Position numbers and translations under genes: made by a program
Assembly (NCBI GenBank): GCA_036186865.1
Contig: AP025062.1
Location: 9,174,410 to 9,238,409 of the forward strand
Length of the DNA stretch: 64,000 nt
Direction of reading: 5' to 3'
From: Eustoma russellianum
Taxonomy: Eukaryota > Streptophyta > Magnoliopsida > Gentianales > Gentianaceae
Part shown: piece after piece, positions 35,066 to 46,345 of the stretch
How positions within the stretch are numbered: position 1 is the first letter of the stretch
How the letters are laid out: each line of letters opens with the position of its first letter
Notes under the pieces: generated by a model
Databases searched by the model: none
Seen by the model: only the letters and a program-made list of their open reading frames with translations
Told to the model about the DNA's origin: nothing

Positions 35066-36543
35066 AGATGAATTGACCTTGATTACTTGTCATTTGTTGA
35101 TTGGTCCAACTTGGCCTCCATTAATGAGCTGTAAATTCTACAAAAAAGCTCTCAAAACATGTGCTCAAATGTAGTCAAGACATTACCATACAACCACATT
35201 TCAATCCCTGGAATTTTAGGAAACAAGTTGAAGGCAATAACACCCAAAAATTCACCCACTTATTTTTTCATGTGCTGAAATTTTCAGCATGTGGTTCTTT
35301 TGAGTTCTTTCCATATCTGGTGCCCTCTTCAATGTCGTCAATCTTGTGTGGCATATTCTCCATCAATTTAAATGTCAAATAAGCTCCACCTAGGCTTCAA
35401 TCAAGATGTAATAGGCGTGTATGAAGAGCTGGACATGTGCTGGAATTTCATTTTAGTAAGCTTTCTCAAATAATGCACAATATTTACACATGTATGGTAA
35501 ATTAAAATCAGCCCTATTTTGAGTTTTCTAGAACACTTTAACATGTCTTGATGTGTAAAAAGTGTCTAGATACATGTTACACCTATGCCAAAAAAAACGT
35601 TCCATGTTGTATGTTCGTAGAAAACCGAATTTTCGACTTTCGTCGATCACATGATTTATCTCTGATTAAATTCAAACTTCTTGCACATATAATATATATC
35701 ATGTCACGCATAATATACATAAAATAAAGTGTATATCTAGCTCAAATGGCTGAGATAAAAAACCCATGTGTAGTAGAGAAGATTGAATTTGAATTCTCCA
35801 AAAATCTAGCCTAAATTGTGGATGATTTGTGTGTGCCAACATGGAATGACTTAGTGTCTGTTTGTAACATGTGAGCCACGAAATGTTTGGCCATTTTTGA
35901 AGTATATTGGTTGGCCATCTTTATATGGCAAGTACGTGACTTGTCGGTGAAGTTTCAGTAGTCATCCGATACGACAATTTTCGGTTTATGACCTTGTAAC
36001 ATGTCGTTATAATTTTGACATCAACATGACTTATATCATATGATATAATACCTGAATATACTTATAAATATGAGGTGTATATAGTGGTATGACGTGGATG
36101 TACGTTTGTAATATATGTAACGTGTCGGTGGTACATTGGAATATATGTGTATTGTGCCTTTTTAAAAAAAATATGAATATATATATCAAATATATGAAAT
36201 GGCATGTCAATGCATGTGGGGAGAAGACTTTCCATTTCTAAATTTGTTGCCATATAGCTTCCACCAAATATGTCTCCATTTAATGAACTAGTTAGTTCAT
36301 TAAATTAAGCACTCCACTTAATGAACTAGTTTAGCACCTAAAAATAGTACAAAGACAACAAATGTTTTCCATGTGATGTAAGCTTTAATGCCTCATGTCT
36401 TGTTAGTACGGCAACACTATATATAAGCATATGAAGCATATATATCTCATAAACGTGTCAAGTAATAATTTATTTATGCATTTCATAAACTCGTAGCATT
36501 TAAATCACGCATTTGTAAATCATTCAAATAATTTTTCTCAACA
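35066..36543 (-). repeat. CopC2 5' LTR, part 3
   Basis: Outer part of the CopC2 5' LTR. It ends ttctcaaca (36543), joined directly to CopA1 gag at 36544. It contains the palindromic block taatgaactagttagttcat near 36281. Confidence 0.85.
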
Positions 36544-37900
36544 GAGGAGATAATTGATAAAACAATTCTATAATTTCAATGTCCCCAAAGGTGAAAAGAT
36601 CGAAAAGTCTATTCAAAGGTTCACCAAGCTTGTCAACTTACTCACGACGGTTTGAAAGAAGATTGAGCAAGAGGATCTCAACTATTGCTTCCTAAATAGT
36701 TTAGGAAGAGAATGGAATGCAAAGGTCATGGCCATTGAGGAGTCAAAGGATCTTGAAACTATTACTTTGGATGAGCTTTACGGTAATCTTATCACTTATG
36801 AGATTCACCTTGAAGCTCAAGAGAAAAATGATTCGATAAGAAGTTTGTCGAAGGCTCTTGCATGTGAGTCGAAGGAATCGACGATGAAGTTTGACTTCTC
36901 GTTCAAAGGTTTAGAAGTTTTGCAAGGAAGAACAAAAATGAAGCCAAAAGGTTCATCAAGGAGAAATTCTCCAAGGATAATGACCAGGTGAAGGACTAAG
37001 ATAACAAATGTTATAAATGCGGAAAGTTTGGTCACTTCATGAAGGATTGTAGGGTAAAGGGAAAGCCATCTACCAAAGGAAGAAGGCTTTACAAGCGGAG
37101 GTAGCCCATTGAGAGAGTATCTTATCCGGGTCCGAGAGCGACAACAACGACAATGAGAATCTAGCTCTCACGGGAGTCATCAATGATGATCTCAACACGG
37201 AGTTCTATTCTTTCATGACCATCGAGGACGACATGGAGGTATGCACTATATCCTCACATTATAGATTACAAGATTAAAAGGATGATTTAGTGCAAGAAAA
37301 TGATTTGTTAGAAATGAAATACAAACGTGTCAAAAGGGACTTTAAAGCATGTATATATGAATATAATGACACGTTAGAAAATCACATTGTATTGCAACTT
37401 GAGAATGATATTTTATTGACCATGCATGTGATAGCACTAAAGAAGAAACATGATTTGGTAAAATCAAGCCTCCTTCCTCAAAACCTTTTGAAGAAGAAAA
37501 ATCTTCAAAAGGCAAGTGCCAAAAAGGTTGAGATAGTTAAAGATGCATCTACATTGAGCATGAAATCAAAAGTTAAATCTAGTATCATGTATGCATCCAA
37601 GAAGGGTAAATCAAACGAGAAGGCATCATTCATCAAGGAGCCACAAACCTCCTTGAAGAAGCAAAAGCACATGCCTAGAAGTAAGGCAAATTCATCAAAG
37701 GTGTCAAAACCTTTGGTTAAATCTGTGAAAAACGTCTCTTCCTTGATTCCAAGGAATGTCATTCCTAAACGGGAACCATGGAATGTGCCAATGCATAAGC
37801 ATGATAACCATCATTACTCACACAAACACATTCCTACATGTTTTTAATGCAATAAAAAGGGTCATGTAGAGAGAGTGCGTAGAGCCAAGAACAACAAAAA
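36544..37900 (+). pseudogene. CopA1 gag, 5'-truncated
   Basis: The N terminus is missing because CopC2 entered here. The remaining UBN2-like part has NYCFLNSLGREWNAKVMAIE and DELYGNLITYEIHLEAQEK. The zinc knuckle CYKCGKFGHFMKDC is at about 37009-37050. A long Lys-rich segment (37290-37847, 185 open codons, KKKHDLVKSSLLPQNLLKKK) is followed by a second knuckle-like motif at about 37833-37880 that carries a stop codon. Two knuckles separated by a basic coil also fit CopA2. Frameshifts are present, so it is non-functional. Confidence 0.8.
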
Positions 37901-38029
37901 TCTTGTATGGGTGCCCAAAGGCAAAGTGAAGGTAACTAATATTCAAGGTCCCAAAATAAAAAGGCCATCAATGTCATATGATTCTTTTGTAGGCCCTAGT
38001 GCTAAATCGAGAAAGCAAAGACAAGAAGG

Positions 38030-39165
38030 TCAAATGGGTCGTGGACAGTTGGTGTTCCAACCATATGACGGGAGACAAAAGTCTATTCCGTATACTCACT
38101 ATGCGAGATAGAGGAGTTGTCCACTTTGGAGGTAGCAAAGGCCAAATCAAATGATATGGTATTGTGGGTAACAATTCCTTCTCTCTTAGTGATGTTCTAT
38201 ATGTTGTAGAATTAAAGTTTAACTTCATAAGTGTCAGTCAACTATGTGATGCTAATTATGAAGTTACGTTTTTGAAAACAAAGTGCATTGTGAAAAAGGA
38301 TGACATTATGTTTTTTGAGGCTTTGAGATTCAAAAATATTTACAAGCTTAGCATCAATGATTTGGTTTCACAAAATGTATCTTCCCTAGTTGCCAAAAAT
38401 GATTTGACGCAACTATGACATAGACATCTCAGACATGTATGTTTCAAAATATTTAAATTCATTTGTGAAAAAAATAAGGTTCGAGGCCTTCCAAAAATGA
38501 GTTTCGAAAACCAAGACTTGTGTGACACTTGTCAAAAGGCAAAGCTTGTGAAAACAAGCTTTAAACCAAAAACAAATATATCCACCTCCAAACCCCTACA
38601 ATTTATACATATGGATTTGTATAGGAATGTTAGAACAAAAAGTTAGGGTGATGACTATACTCGTTACACATAGGTGATGTTTCTTGCAAAGAAAAATGAT
38701 ACATGTAGTGAGTTTATAAATTTGAGTAAACGATTGGAAAATCACATGAGTGACACCATTAAACCATACGAAGTGATCTTGATGGTGAGTTTGATGGAGA
38801 GTTTGAAAGGTTTTGTGAATCCAAAGGATACACACATATCCTTTTGGCTCCTAGAACCCCACAAAAAAATGGTGTATCTGAACGAAAAAATAGAACTCTA
38901 CAAAAAATGTGTAAAGCAATGTTAAACGAGTTTGGTTTTTCCAAGTACTTTTGTGTCGAAACGGTAAATGTTACTTGCCATATGATCAATCGTGTATATT
39001 TGAGGCCTTACCCAAATGCGACACCTTATAAGCTTTGGAATGGTAAAGTTTCCAATATTGGGTATTTTAAAGTGTTTGGGTATAAGTGTTTCATACTTAA
39101 TACTAAGGACACTTTGGACAAACTTGACCTCAAAGCGGATGAAGGTATCTTTTAGGTTATGCCTC
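38030..39165 (+). pseudogene. CopA1 protease and integrase, degraded
   Basis: The protease site reads VDSWCSNHMTGDK (usual DSGCS), so Gly is changed to Trp. Frame 38164-38418 has LYVVELKFNFISVSQLCD, the protease to pre-integrase part. Integrase fragments follow in several frames: FIHMDLY (first acidic residue), DYTRYT, a D-containing RSDLDGEF remnant and TPQKNGVSERKNRTLQ (third acidic residue) at about 38853-38900. Frame 38844-39155 holds the C-terminal [15 protein letters not shown]. There are multiple stops and shifts. Confidence 0.8.
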
Positions 39166-40610
39166 AAATAGTAAAGCTTTTTGTGTTCTCAACAAAAGGA
39201 GTCAAAAGGTGGAAGAATCAATCCATGTTAAGTTTAATGAGTCACTTAATAACGAACCTAAAATTAATGAGGATTGTGAAAAAATGAAGATGTTGCTCCT
39301 CAAGAAGAAATTCTTAAAGACATTCCAACGGTTGCTCATCAACAAGAAACTGTTGATAAGTCTCAGAATGTAAACGTCTTCATTGATTTAAGAGTAGAAC
39401 CTTTTGAAGGTACTCCTCCACCAAGTGTTTATGAATTTAATGAGTCAAATAGGAATATTTCTCATACTCATCTTGTTGATCACAAAATGTTGAAAATACA
39501 TCTCATATTCCAAAAAATGAGGATCATTCAAATAGTGATGATTCATCTCTTTCGGAAAGTGATCATGAAGAAGTTGGAGGAGATGTCTCCAACCTTCCTA
39601 GATCATTCAAGCATAAAAGCTCTTACCCACGTGAGTTGGTCATAGGTGATTTAAATAGGGGTATCACTACACGAAAGCAATATAGAGAGAACGCATTCGT
39701 TTCTCTCATAGAGCATAAAAATGTTAAGGATGCACTTCGTGATGAAAATTGGATCTTGTCTATGCAAGAAGAGTTAAACCAATTTGATAGAAGTGATATT
39801 TGGGAGTTAGTTCCCAAACCACTTGATCATCCCATCATTGGTACGAAATGGGTCTTTCGTAACAAGATGGATGATCAAGGAAATATCACTAGAAACAAAG
39901 CTAGACTAGTTGCTCAAGGATACCGTCAAGAAGAAGGTATTGATTTTGATGGGACTTTTGCACCCGTAGCACGGCTTGAAGCCATTAGAATGTTGTTAGC
40001 ATATGCTTGCTATAAAGATTTTAAACTTTACCAAATAGATGTTAAATCCACCTTTTTAAATGGTGTTATTCAAGAAGAGTTGTATGTTGCACAACATCCC
40101 GGGTTTGAATGTCATGACTTACCACATCATGTATTCGTACTTAAAAAGGCTCTTTATGGCCTTAAACAAGCTCCAAGAGCCTGGTATAAGAGGTTAAGTA
40201 CTTTTCTTTTAAATAACGGATTTACAAGGGGTAAAGTTGACACCACTTTGTTTGTTAAAGAACAAAGTAAAAATCAATTAATTATAAAAGTATATGTTGA
40301 TGATATTATTCTTGGTGCTACTAACAATTGACTTTGTGATCAATTTGCTAGCTTAATGCAAGGTGAATTCGAGATGAGCATGATGAGCGAGTTTACTTAC
40401 TTTCTCGGGCTTCAAATCAAGCAAACTCAAGAAGGTGTGTATATTTCTCAAACCAAATACACAAAGGATTTGCTCAAAAAGTACAATTTTGGTGAAGGAA
40501 GGAAAGTAAGCACTCCAATGAGCACTAGTACAAAGCTTGATAAATATGAGAAAGGAAAGCATATCGAGGTAACCTTGTATCATGCATCAAAGGGAATCTA
40601 CTTTATTTGA
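39166..40610 (+). pseudogene. CopA1 linker and reverse transcriptase
   Basis: A damaged integrase-RT linker runs to about 39635. Frame 39636-40331 is reverse transcriptase with [64 protein letters not shown] and an intact YVDD box (VYVDDIILGATN) just before a stop. Frame 40356-40610 continues with GEFEMSMMSEFTYFLGLQIK. It is damaged but keeps its catalytic box. Confidence 0.85.
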
Positions 40611-41120
40611 CCGCAAGTAGACCGGATATATTACATGCAATGTTCTTATGTGCTAGATTTCAGAGTGATCCTAGGGAATTGCATCTAGTTGCGGTAAAAC
40701 TTATTCTTAGATACCTTAGGTGTACTTTGAAATTTGGATTATTTTATCCAAAGAATGCATGTTTTGATTTAAGAGGCTATTGTGACTCCGATTATGCGGG
40801 AAGTCTTGTTGATAGAAAGAGCACATCCGAGACTTGTCAATTTCTCAGCGATTGTCTTGTCTCTTGGTTTTCCAAGAAACAAAACAATGTTTCTCTTTCT
40901 ACGGCGGAATCCGAATATGTGTCGGCCGCCTCTTGTTGTGCACAATTCTTATGGATGACTAACACTTTGAATGATTATAATATTCACTTCTCCAAAGTGC
41001 CTATTTTGTGTGATAACACGTCTGATATCAATATTGCACAAAATCCGGTTCAGCACAGTCGGACCAAGCACATTGAAGTGAGATATCATTTTATCCGTGA
41101 TTGTGTACAAAATTAGTAGA
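40607..41120 (+). pseudogene. CopA1 RNase H
   Basis: 169 open codons starting TASRPDILHAMFLCARFQS. RNase H residues lie in RGYCDSDYAGSLVDRKSTS, SWFSKKQNNVSLSTAESEYV and LCDNTSDINIAQNP, ending HIEVRYHFIRDCVQN then TAG. The usual last 50 codons or so (TNDQLADIFTK...) are reduced to fragments at 41120-41190. Confidence 0.85.
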
Positions 41121-41189
41121 CATCTTTATAAAACCCTTGCTTAGTGATGTATTTGTATCTATAAGAAGTAGGTTAGAGTTACTTAACAT

Positions 41190-41560
41190 GGGTTGATATT
41201 AACCTATCTTGAGTTAGAGCAAGAAAATTTTCAAATTTTCAAGCTCAGTATACATAAAGCGCTTTGTTTGAATAGTTCAGGCGTTCAATGTCACATCAAG
41301 CGCCTGATGCGAAGAATGTCACCCGTTCGAAGTGACATTAAGCGCTCTATGTTCTTAAAACTATCATTTGAAGTGGCATTAAGCACTTTATACAAACTGT
41401 ATCACTCGTTCAAAGTGACTTTAAGCGCTTAATCCCTTCGACCACAACCGTTCCATGTCACTTTAAGCTCTTCATCCTTGTTCATGAAGTTGTTTGAAGT
41501 GACATAAGAAGCCTAAACCTGAATTCTTCTTTATCAATCCAAGTGACTCTTCACTTTTCG
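41190..41560 (+). repeat. CopA1 spacer before the extra gene, with LTR-like inverted motifs
   Basis: Between RNase H and the downstream gene, 41255-41500 contains about six loosely repeated units built from aagcgc, gttcaatgtcacat and gaagtgacattaagcgc. The same word family (ggcgcttcatgtcacattga) makes up the U3 array of the CopA1 LTR. In part the spacer copies are in reverse-complement orientation. Confidence 0.7.
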
Positions 41561-41893
41561 CGCCAATTAAGTGACATTGACTCCTGCCGCCACCTTTTTC
41601 TCTTCCCCACACCGTCAACCATCATTCCCATGTTTCCCCAATTCACTCCTACTTCCCAAACATTTCTTCCTCTTCCTCTTCTCCTTTTTCAATTTCCATA
41701 TTCTCCATTACAACCCATGTTCCCCACTCATTCGTCTATTTACTATAGCCTTATCTTCCTCCTCTTCTCTTTCCCTTTAAAATCTCTTCTCCGTTCTCAT
41801 TTCGATTCACCATTGTTTAGACAAACACGTTCTTCCTCTTATTCTATTTCCTCTCTGCGAAAATCCCAAAACTCTTCCTCCTCCAACCCACAA

Positions 41894-43277
41894 ATGGCAT
41901 CTGCTGGACCATCTAGAAATGTCATAATAGGACAGAGAAGAAAGAGATCAGCTGGAATCAGTGAACCCAATGAGCTAAAGGTCATCCGGAAAGGACTAAC
42001 AAAGGAAAACTTTCCAAGGATGAGAAGAAAATTTTATAAGGATGCCACTCAGTCTCCTCACCACACTGCCTTAGGTGCCCATCTCTCTTTACACTCCCAC
42101 ATGCTTTATGAAGAATGGAAGATTAACAACAGGCCAGTGGTGCCACTGAACTTGGTTCAAATTAGTGACTTCATAGAAGCTCACAATGCCAACTAAGTGA
42201 TTGATTTTCTTATAAAACAAGGTTGGGCTCACCTTTGGTTAAGGTTAGATATGAAATCCTACTCCAAAAGCATTACCCAAAAATTCTATGCAAACATATG
42301 GGTTACTCCGGCCACTACAACTGAAGCATTTTCTTTACACACCGTGATTAATGGTACACTCCTTAGTTTCTCCATCCAAGACATACGTGATACATTAGGA
42401 GTGAGAAATGAAAGCTTAAGTAATTTCTCAGTATTCGATTGGAGTGACAAGTATGGCATTAGTGAGCAAGATATTAAATTTCACCTTAAATATCTCCCAA
42501 CAAAAAGACTCAGAACATGCCATTAGTCAATCATATTCTGCTTGTTATTGTTACTTAGTGCATGAATGGGAAAGCGACTAGAAATCCGAGCAATATGGAT
42601 TTCTATGTTACTCATCGCATTCTGCAAGAGACACAGTTGAACTTTGGATGGATTCTGGTTGAAGTGATGATGGCTGCCCTTAGGAAAGGATCAAAAGCTT
42701 TGCCTTTTGCGAACGTAGTGACAACTTTGATAAAATCCAAGGGCATTGAGATCTCTGAAGGATCCTTGACAAGCGTGGACAAAACAGATTATTCTGACAA
42801 CTTCAACATAGCTCAAGCGATTGACTCCAAAGACGAAAAAGTAATCTTCATCCTGATCTCGCTGATGAAGTAGATGAAGGTCTTCAGGATGGAGAGGGCA
42901 CTAGTACCGAAGCGGAGTTAATCACACAGATCCAGACATTGGAACAAACTGTTGAACAACTGCAACTTAGAGATGCACACAACGAATATCAATTGGGGGA
43001 CCTCAAAGCAGCCATTCTCAGTCAAATGCCTTGGGCTTACATTCCTCCATATATTGATGATTTAGAGGGAGAGCATACTGATGCTGCTGGTGCTGTCGAT
43101 GCTGGTGCAGAAGCTGGAGTTAGTGGTGGTGAACAAGCTGGCGGAAGTGATCAGCAAGCTGGTGAAATGAGTGGCTTTGTAGATTTCACAACAAGTGATA
43201 GTTTTGGTTTTGCTACTTTTACTCCCAGAACAAGTGGTGGTGCTGAAGGAGTTGGAAATGATGCAATGAATGACTAA
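41894..43277 (+). pseudogene. CopA1 extra gene after RNase H (putative plant transposon-protein domain)
   Basis: It starts at ATG 41894 (MASAGPSRNVIIGQRRKRSA), with a basic cluster RRKR near the start. The same frame runs through a stop at 42194 and ends at 42526. It then shifts to 42562-42873 and 42939-43277. The central part has FYANIWVT, LLSFSIQDIRDTLGVRNES and NPSNMDFYVTHRI, the layout of the plant-specific 'putative plant transposon protein' domain. It continues with LITQIQTLEQTVEQLQLRD, a predicted coiled coil, and a Gly/Ala-rich acidic tail. CopA2 has a homologous-looking gene at the same place. I see no signal peptide or membrane segment in the conserved part. Its role is unknown. The position equals that of the Sirevirus env-like gene. 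Three lesions make this copy defective. Confidence 0.7.
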
Positions 43278-43564
43278 AGATGTTGGTTTCTGATTTTTCG
43301 ATGAATATATAAGTTTTCTTTTTTGTGTTTTTGTCTTATGGTGATTAGAACAAAAATCCTTTGCACTGTGATGATGCAAATTGATATCTTCTTGGTTGAT
43401 TGAAATGTGATGATGATAATTTTATTTTGATATATGCAATATAAATTTTGATTGATAAATTTCTTCTAAAGATAAGTTTAGGCACGATGTGAGAGAGAGC
43501 ATAAGTTAAGGGGGAGCTAACTTTAGAGTTATGCTAATTGTGAAATCGTCAAAAAGAGAGAGAA
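43278..43564 (+). other. CopA1 3' non-coding region and polypurine tracts
   Basis: Non-coding and AT-rich. Purine tracts ttaagggggagct (about 43507-43519) and aaaaagagagagaa (43551-43564) precede the 3' LTR. The second one directly abuts it. Confidence 0.65.
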
Positions 43565-45021
43565 TGTTAGAATATGTTAAGTTTTGATGATTTACATAAT
43601 TGAGACTTAGAATGCCTAGATAAGGCGACTAATGTGAAGTGTCTGAAAGTCAGTACACTTCGAACGCCTACATAAGACACCTAATGTAAAGTGTGTGGAG
43701 ACCAGTATACTTCGAACGCCTACATAAGCCACTTCATATGAAGTGTTTAGAGTCCATTACACTTCGAACGCCTACATAAGACGCTTCATGTGTCAAGCTG
43801 TAAAACAGCACACTTTGAACGCCTAAACAGGCGCCTCATATGTGTTACAAAGTCAAAAGAACCTTTCTCCCCAAAATGGGCACGAATATCAAGTTACTTT
43901 TGGAAAAAGTCAGAATTACTTCGAACAAGTGTGAAGGCTGAGATCAGGTGTTTCATGTGACTTCGAACGAGTTCTGCTGTCCACAACAGGCGCTTCATGT
44001 GACATTGAACAAGCGCTTCTTATTCACTTAAGGCGCTTTATGTCACATTGAATGCCAGTTTAAAAACACTTTAGGCGCTTCATGTCACATTGAACGCTTG
44101 TTCTTAGAAAACATAAGGTGCTTCATGTGACCAACGTTACAAATGTTTTATGCTGCACTTTCTAATGTTTACTTGACATTTGTACCCTCTTTTTTAATAC
44201 AATATCACATGTTCTCTCTCTCTTTTGCAGAATGTCTCTTTCCTCTTTAAGCTTACAAGAAGCTTCCTCAAGAAGCTTGTAGTCATCCAAGAGAAGATCT
44301 CTAAAGATGAAGACATGTCATCACAAAGCGACAAAACCCATTATTGGCTCCTGCAAGGACTTCAACGGCTACAATGGAGATAAAACAAGGGTTTTCATCT
44401 CGCTCTCTTTTTCAACTTTCTACCAACAAAGCTCTCAAGTTTCTCTCAAGGTTTTAGCTCTCAAAATAGTTGTATCATTGTATATATTACTTTATTTGTG
44501 AGAGTTGTGTTGTATAGAAGAAGAGTCTTCTTCTTGTTGAGTGAATATTGTGAGAGGCTAAGTTCAGATCGTTGGTCAAGAAACAAGGGTGCTTCTAGTT
44601 TGAAGAAATCCAGACCTTGGAGGGTTGGTTGATCGTGTTGTGGTGCACCATACTCCCAACAAGAATTCTTTAAGGAGCAAGGAAGTTCTTTGGAGACTAG
44701 ACTTCAAGGGTTTGGTATTTTTTGGTTGTGATCTAGGCGTGTTGGCCTAGTTGCTTACTTTTTAAGTTTTCTTTGATTGTTGTTTTCCCCAAAAGAAATA
44801 ACAATCTCTCTTTCAAAATCATTCTTGTGAAAAACCAAGAAGGTAGAGGAGTAGAGTTATTTGACTTGAACCTCTATACATATTGTGTTCTTTACACTTC
44901 CGCAAGTTTTATTCATTTCAAAGAACACACCCAAGTATAGATCTGTGCTCATAAACGAAAAATATCCGGAAAAATATTCATATTTGGTGAACACACTATT
45001 CAACCCCTCTTCTAGTATGTT
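43565..45021 (+). repeat. CopA1 3' LTR
   Basis: About 1457 bp, starting tgttagaatatgttaag. The U3 part (43590-44150) has repeated gaacgcc...ggcgcttcatgtg units of about 51 bp. The 3' end is placed at 45021 from the ctaag target duplication, but the last bases are tatgtt rather than CA, so the end may be mutated. Confidence 0.8.
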
Positions 45022-45026
45022 CTAAG

Positions 45027-46345
45027 GGACCTTACCCTAAAAATATGCATGCTGGACTGCTTGTTTTATTTCAATTAATCTACAAGAAATCCAAGTACAA
45101 ATCAGTGGCACGAGCTGAACCCTAACGACATTGATGACCTACTTTGGACCTACTATTTTTCACTTATATTTTTCTACTTAGATATACTGTGGCAGACCAT
45201 TTCTGCTATCCTATACTTATATACGTACACAAACACACACATGTGTGTAGAGGGAGAAAGAAAGAGATTTATATTTCAAGCTTTAAATTAATTAAGAACT
45301 AACTGCTAAGCATCGTAATAATTTATTCTTTACCGATAAAAGATAGAGAAGTAACTATTATCTTTTAAACACAATCATCATGGCATTTCTCTTGTTACTT
45401 GTGTCTGTACCATTGGTTAAGAAATATATGCTAGGACACCTAGTAGATACTCCTAACTTAGAATATATCAACTGTTAAAAAAAAACTAGAATATATCAAA
45501 TTAAGAAGCCTCACACACATTATACACGTTTCGTGAATCGCAGTTGGGACTGTAGCTCCTTGTCAAAAATTTATCCAATTGAAATTATGTAGCGCATAAG
45601 TTTCATTTTATTCTGGCCATACACATTCGTTCCTTAACGGCCAATATCCAGAATCCAAACCATGAAAAAGAACGGGGGAGAGGGAGATGTTAAAACTGTG
45701 TTCGGTCAATATTGTAGTCAACTGGTCAGCCCACGGCCAGCCTTGGCTGGTCGGCCTCTAGACTTGACTGATCAGCCTTTGGACTCAGCCTCGGTTGGTC
45801 TGGTGGGCTAAGATTCCTTAACAGGGGTGAGGTGAGGTGCTGCTTCGCACATATAATACAGGATGTGTTGATCATATCAAACACATGTGGTGTTCCGATT
45901 TGCAGACTAAGTTAACTACAAGTTGCAGGAGAGCAGCCCCTTGCAGCATGCAGGGGTTCATTGGCTTGTTCTAAAACGATTTTTTTTTTTGGATAATATT
46001 TCTTGCCGTGGAAGCATGCCGGTTCAAAACAAAACGAGAATTACTCCATGCTATATTTGGGACCAAAAATAATATTGTGTCCTTTTGACATAGAAACAGT
46101 AATCGAAATTTACATCTATTCTAAAAAATTCAAACAAAATGACTTTATTTAATATTCATGAATTTGCTACATTTGTGACTTTAAAATTTCGGAGTATAAA
46201 ATGGCTTATTGGAATACTAGACAGGCATGCGGAAAAGTTCTTCAAAATTGGGTGGACAAATTTCGTAAACGCCAATGTATTGGCATTGGGTGATATCCTA
46301 ATATTCTGATATATGGGGCGTTCCAGGTTTTATGAACGAAGATAT
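45027..46345. other. Unassigned spacer between the two nested blocks
   Basis: No coding potential beyond chance. It contains a short AC/GT microsatellite (about 45230-45248) and a GC-richer stretch with ggccagccttggctggtcggcc-like inverted words (45735-45757). It may be the original chromosomal sequence that CopA1 and CopA2 flank. Confidence 0.5.

Larger units (their letters stand above)
19049..36543 (-). mobile_element. CopC2: copia element on the minus strand, with two nested elements
   Basis: The pieces are the 3' LTR 19049-19922 (truncated at 19049), the internal region 19923-21345, and a 5' LTR in three parts: 21346-21581, 24280-25235 and 35066-36543. The gaps in the 5' LTR are filled by CopB3 (target duplication ctaac) and CopC1 (ggatg/agatg). 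The LTR pieces align in order with the CopC1 5' LTR. Nearly all of pol is deleted, leaving gag joined to the 3' non-coding region. It lies inside the CopA1 gag. Confidence 0.85.
8038..45021 (+). mobile_element. CopA1: full extent of the oldest copia element, with nested insertions
   Basis: CopA1 is the host of the whole block. Its 5' LTR begins at 8038 and is cut at 8556 by CopB1. Its gag resumes at 36544 after CopC2, and its 3' LTR runs 43565-45021. The two LTR pieces align from tgttagaatatg onward for about 520 bp. Possible 5-bp target duplications are ctaag at 8033-8037 and 45022-45026. The rest of the 5' LTR, the primer-binding site and the start of gag are missing, which fits one deletion with its junction at 19048/19049. 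The 3' LTR terminus does not end in the expected CA, so its exact end is uncertain by a few bases. Confidence 0.7.

Noticed and set aside
41894..43277. Interpretation of the CopA extra gene as a true retroviral envelope
   Set aside because: No signal peptide, no fusion or transmembrane segments in the conserved part; only its position is env-like.
45721..45815. ggccagcc/ggctggcc-like words as a transposon terminus
   Set aside because: No target duplication or partner end found; probably a simple local repeat.
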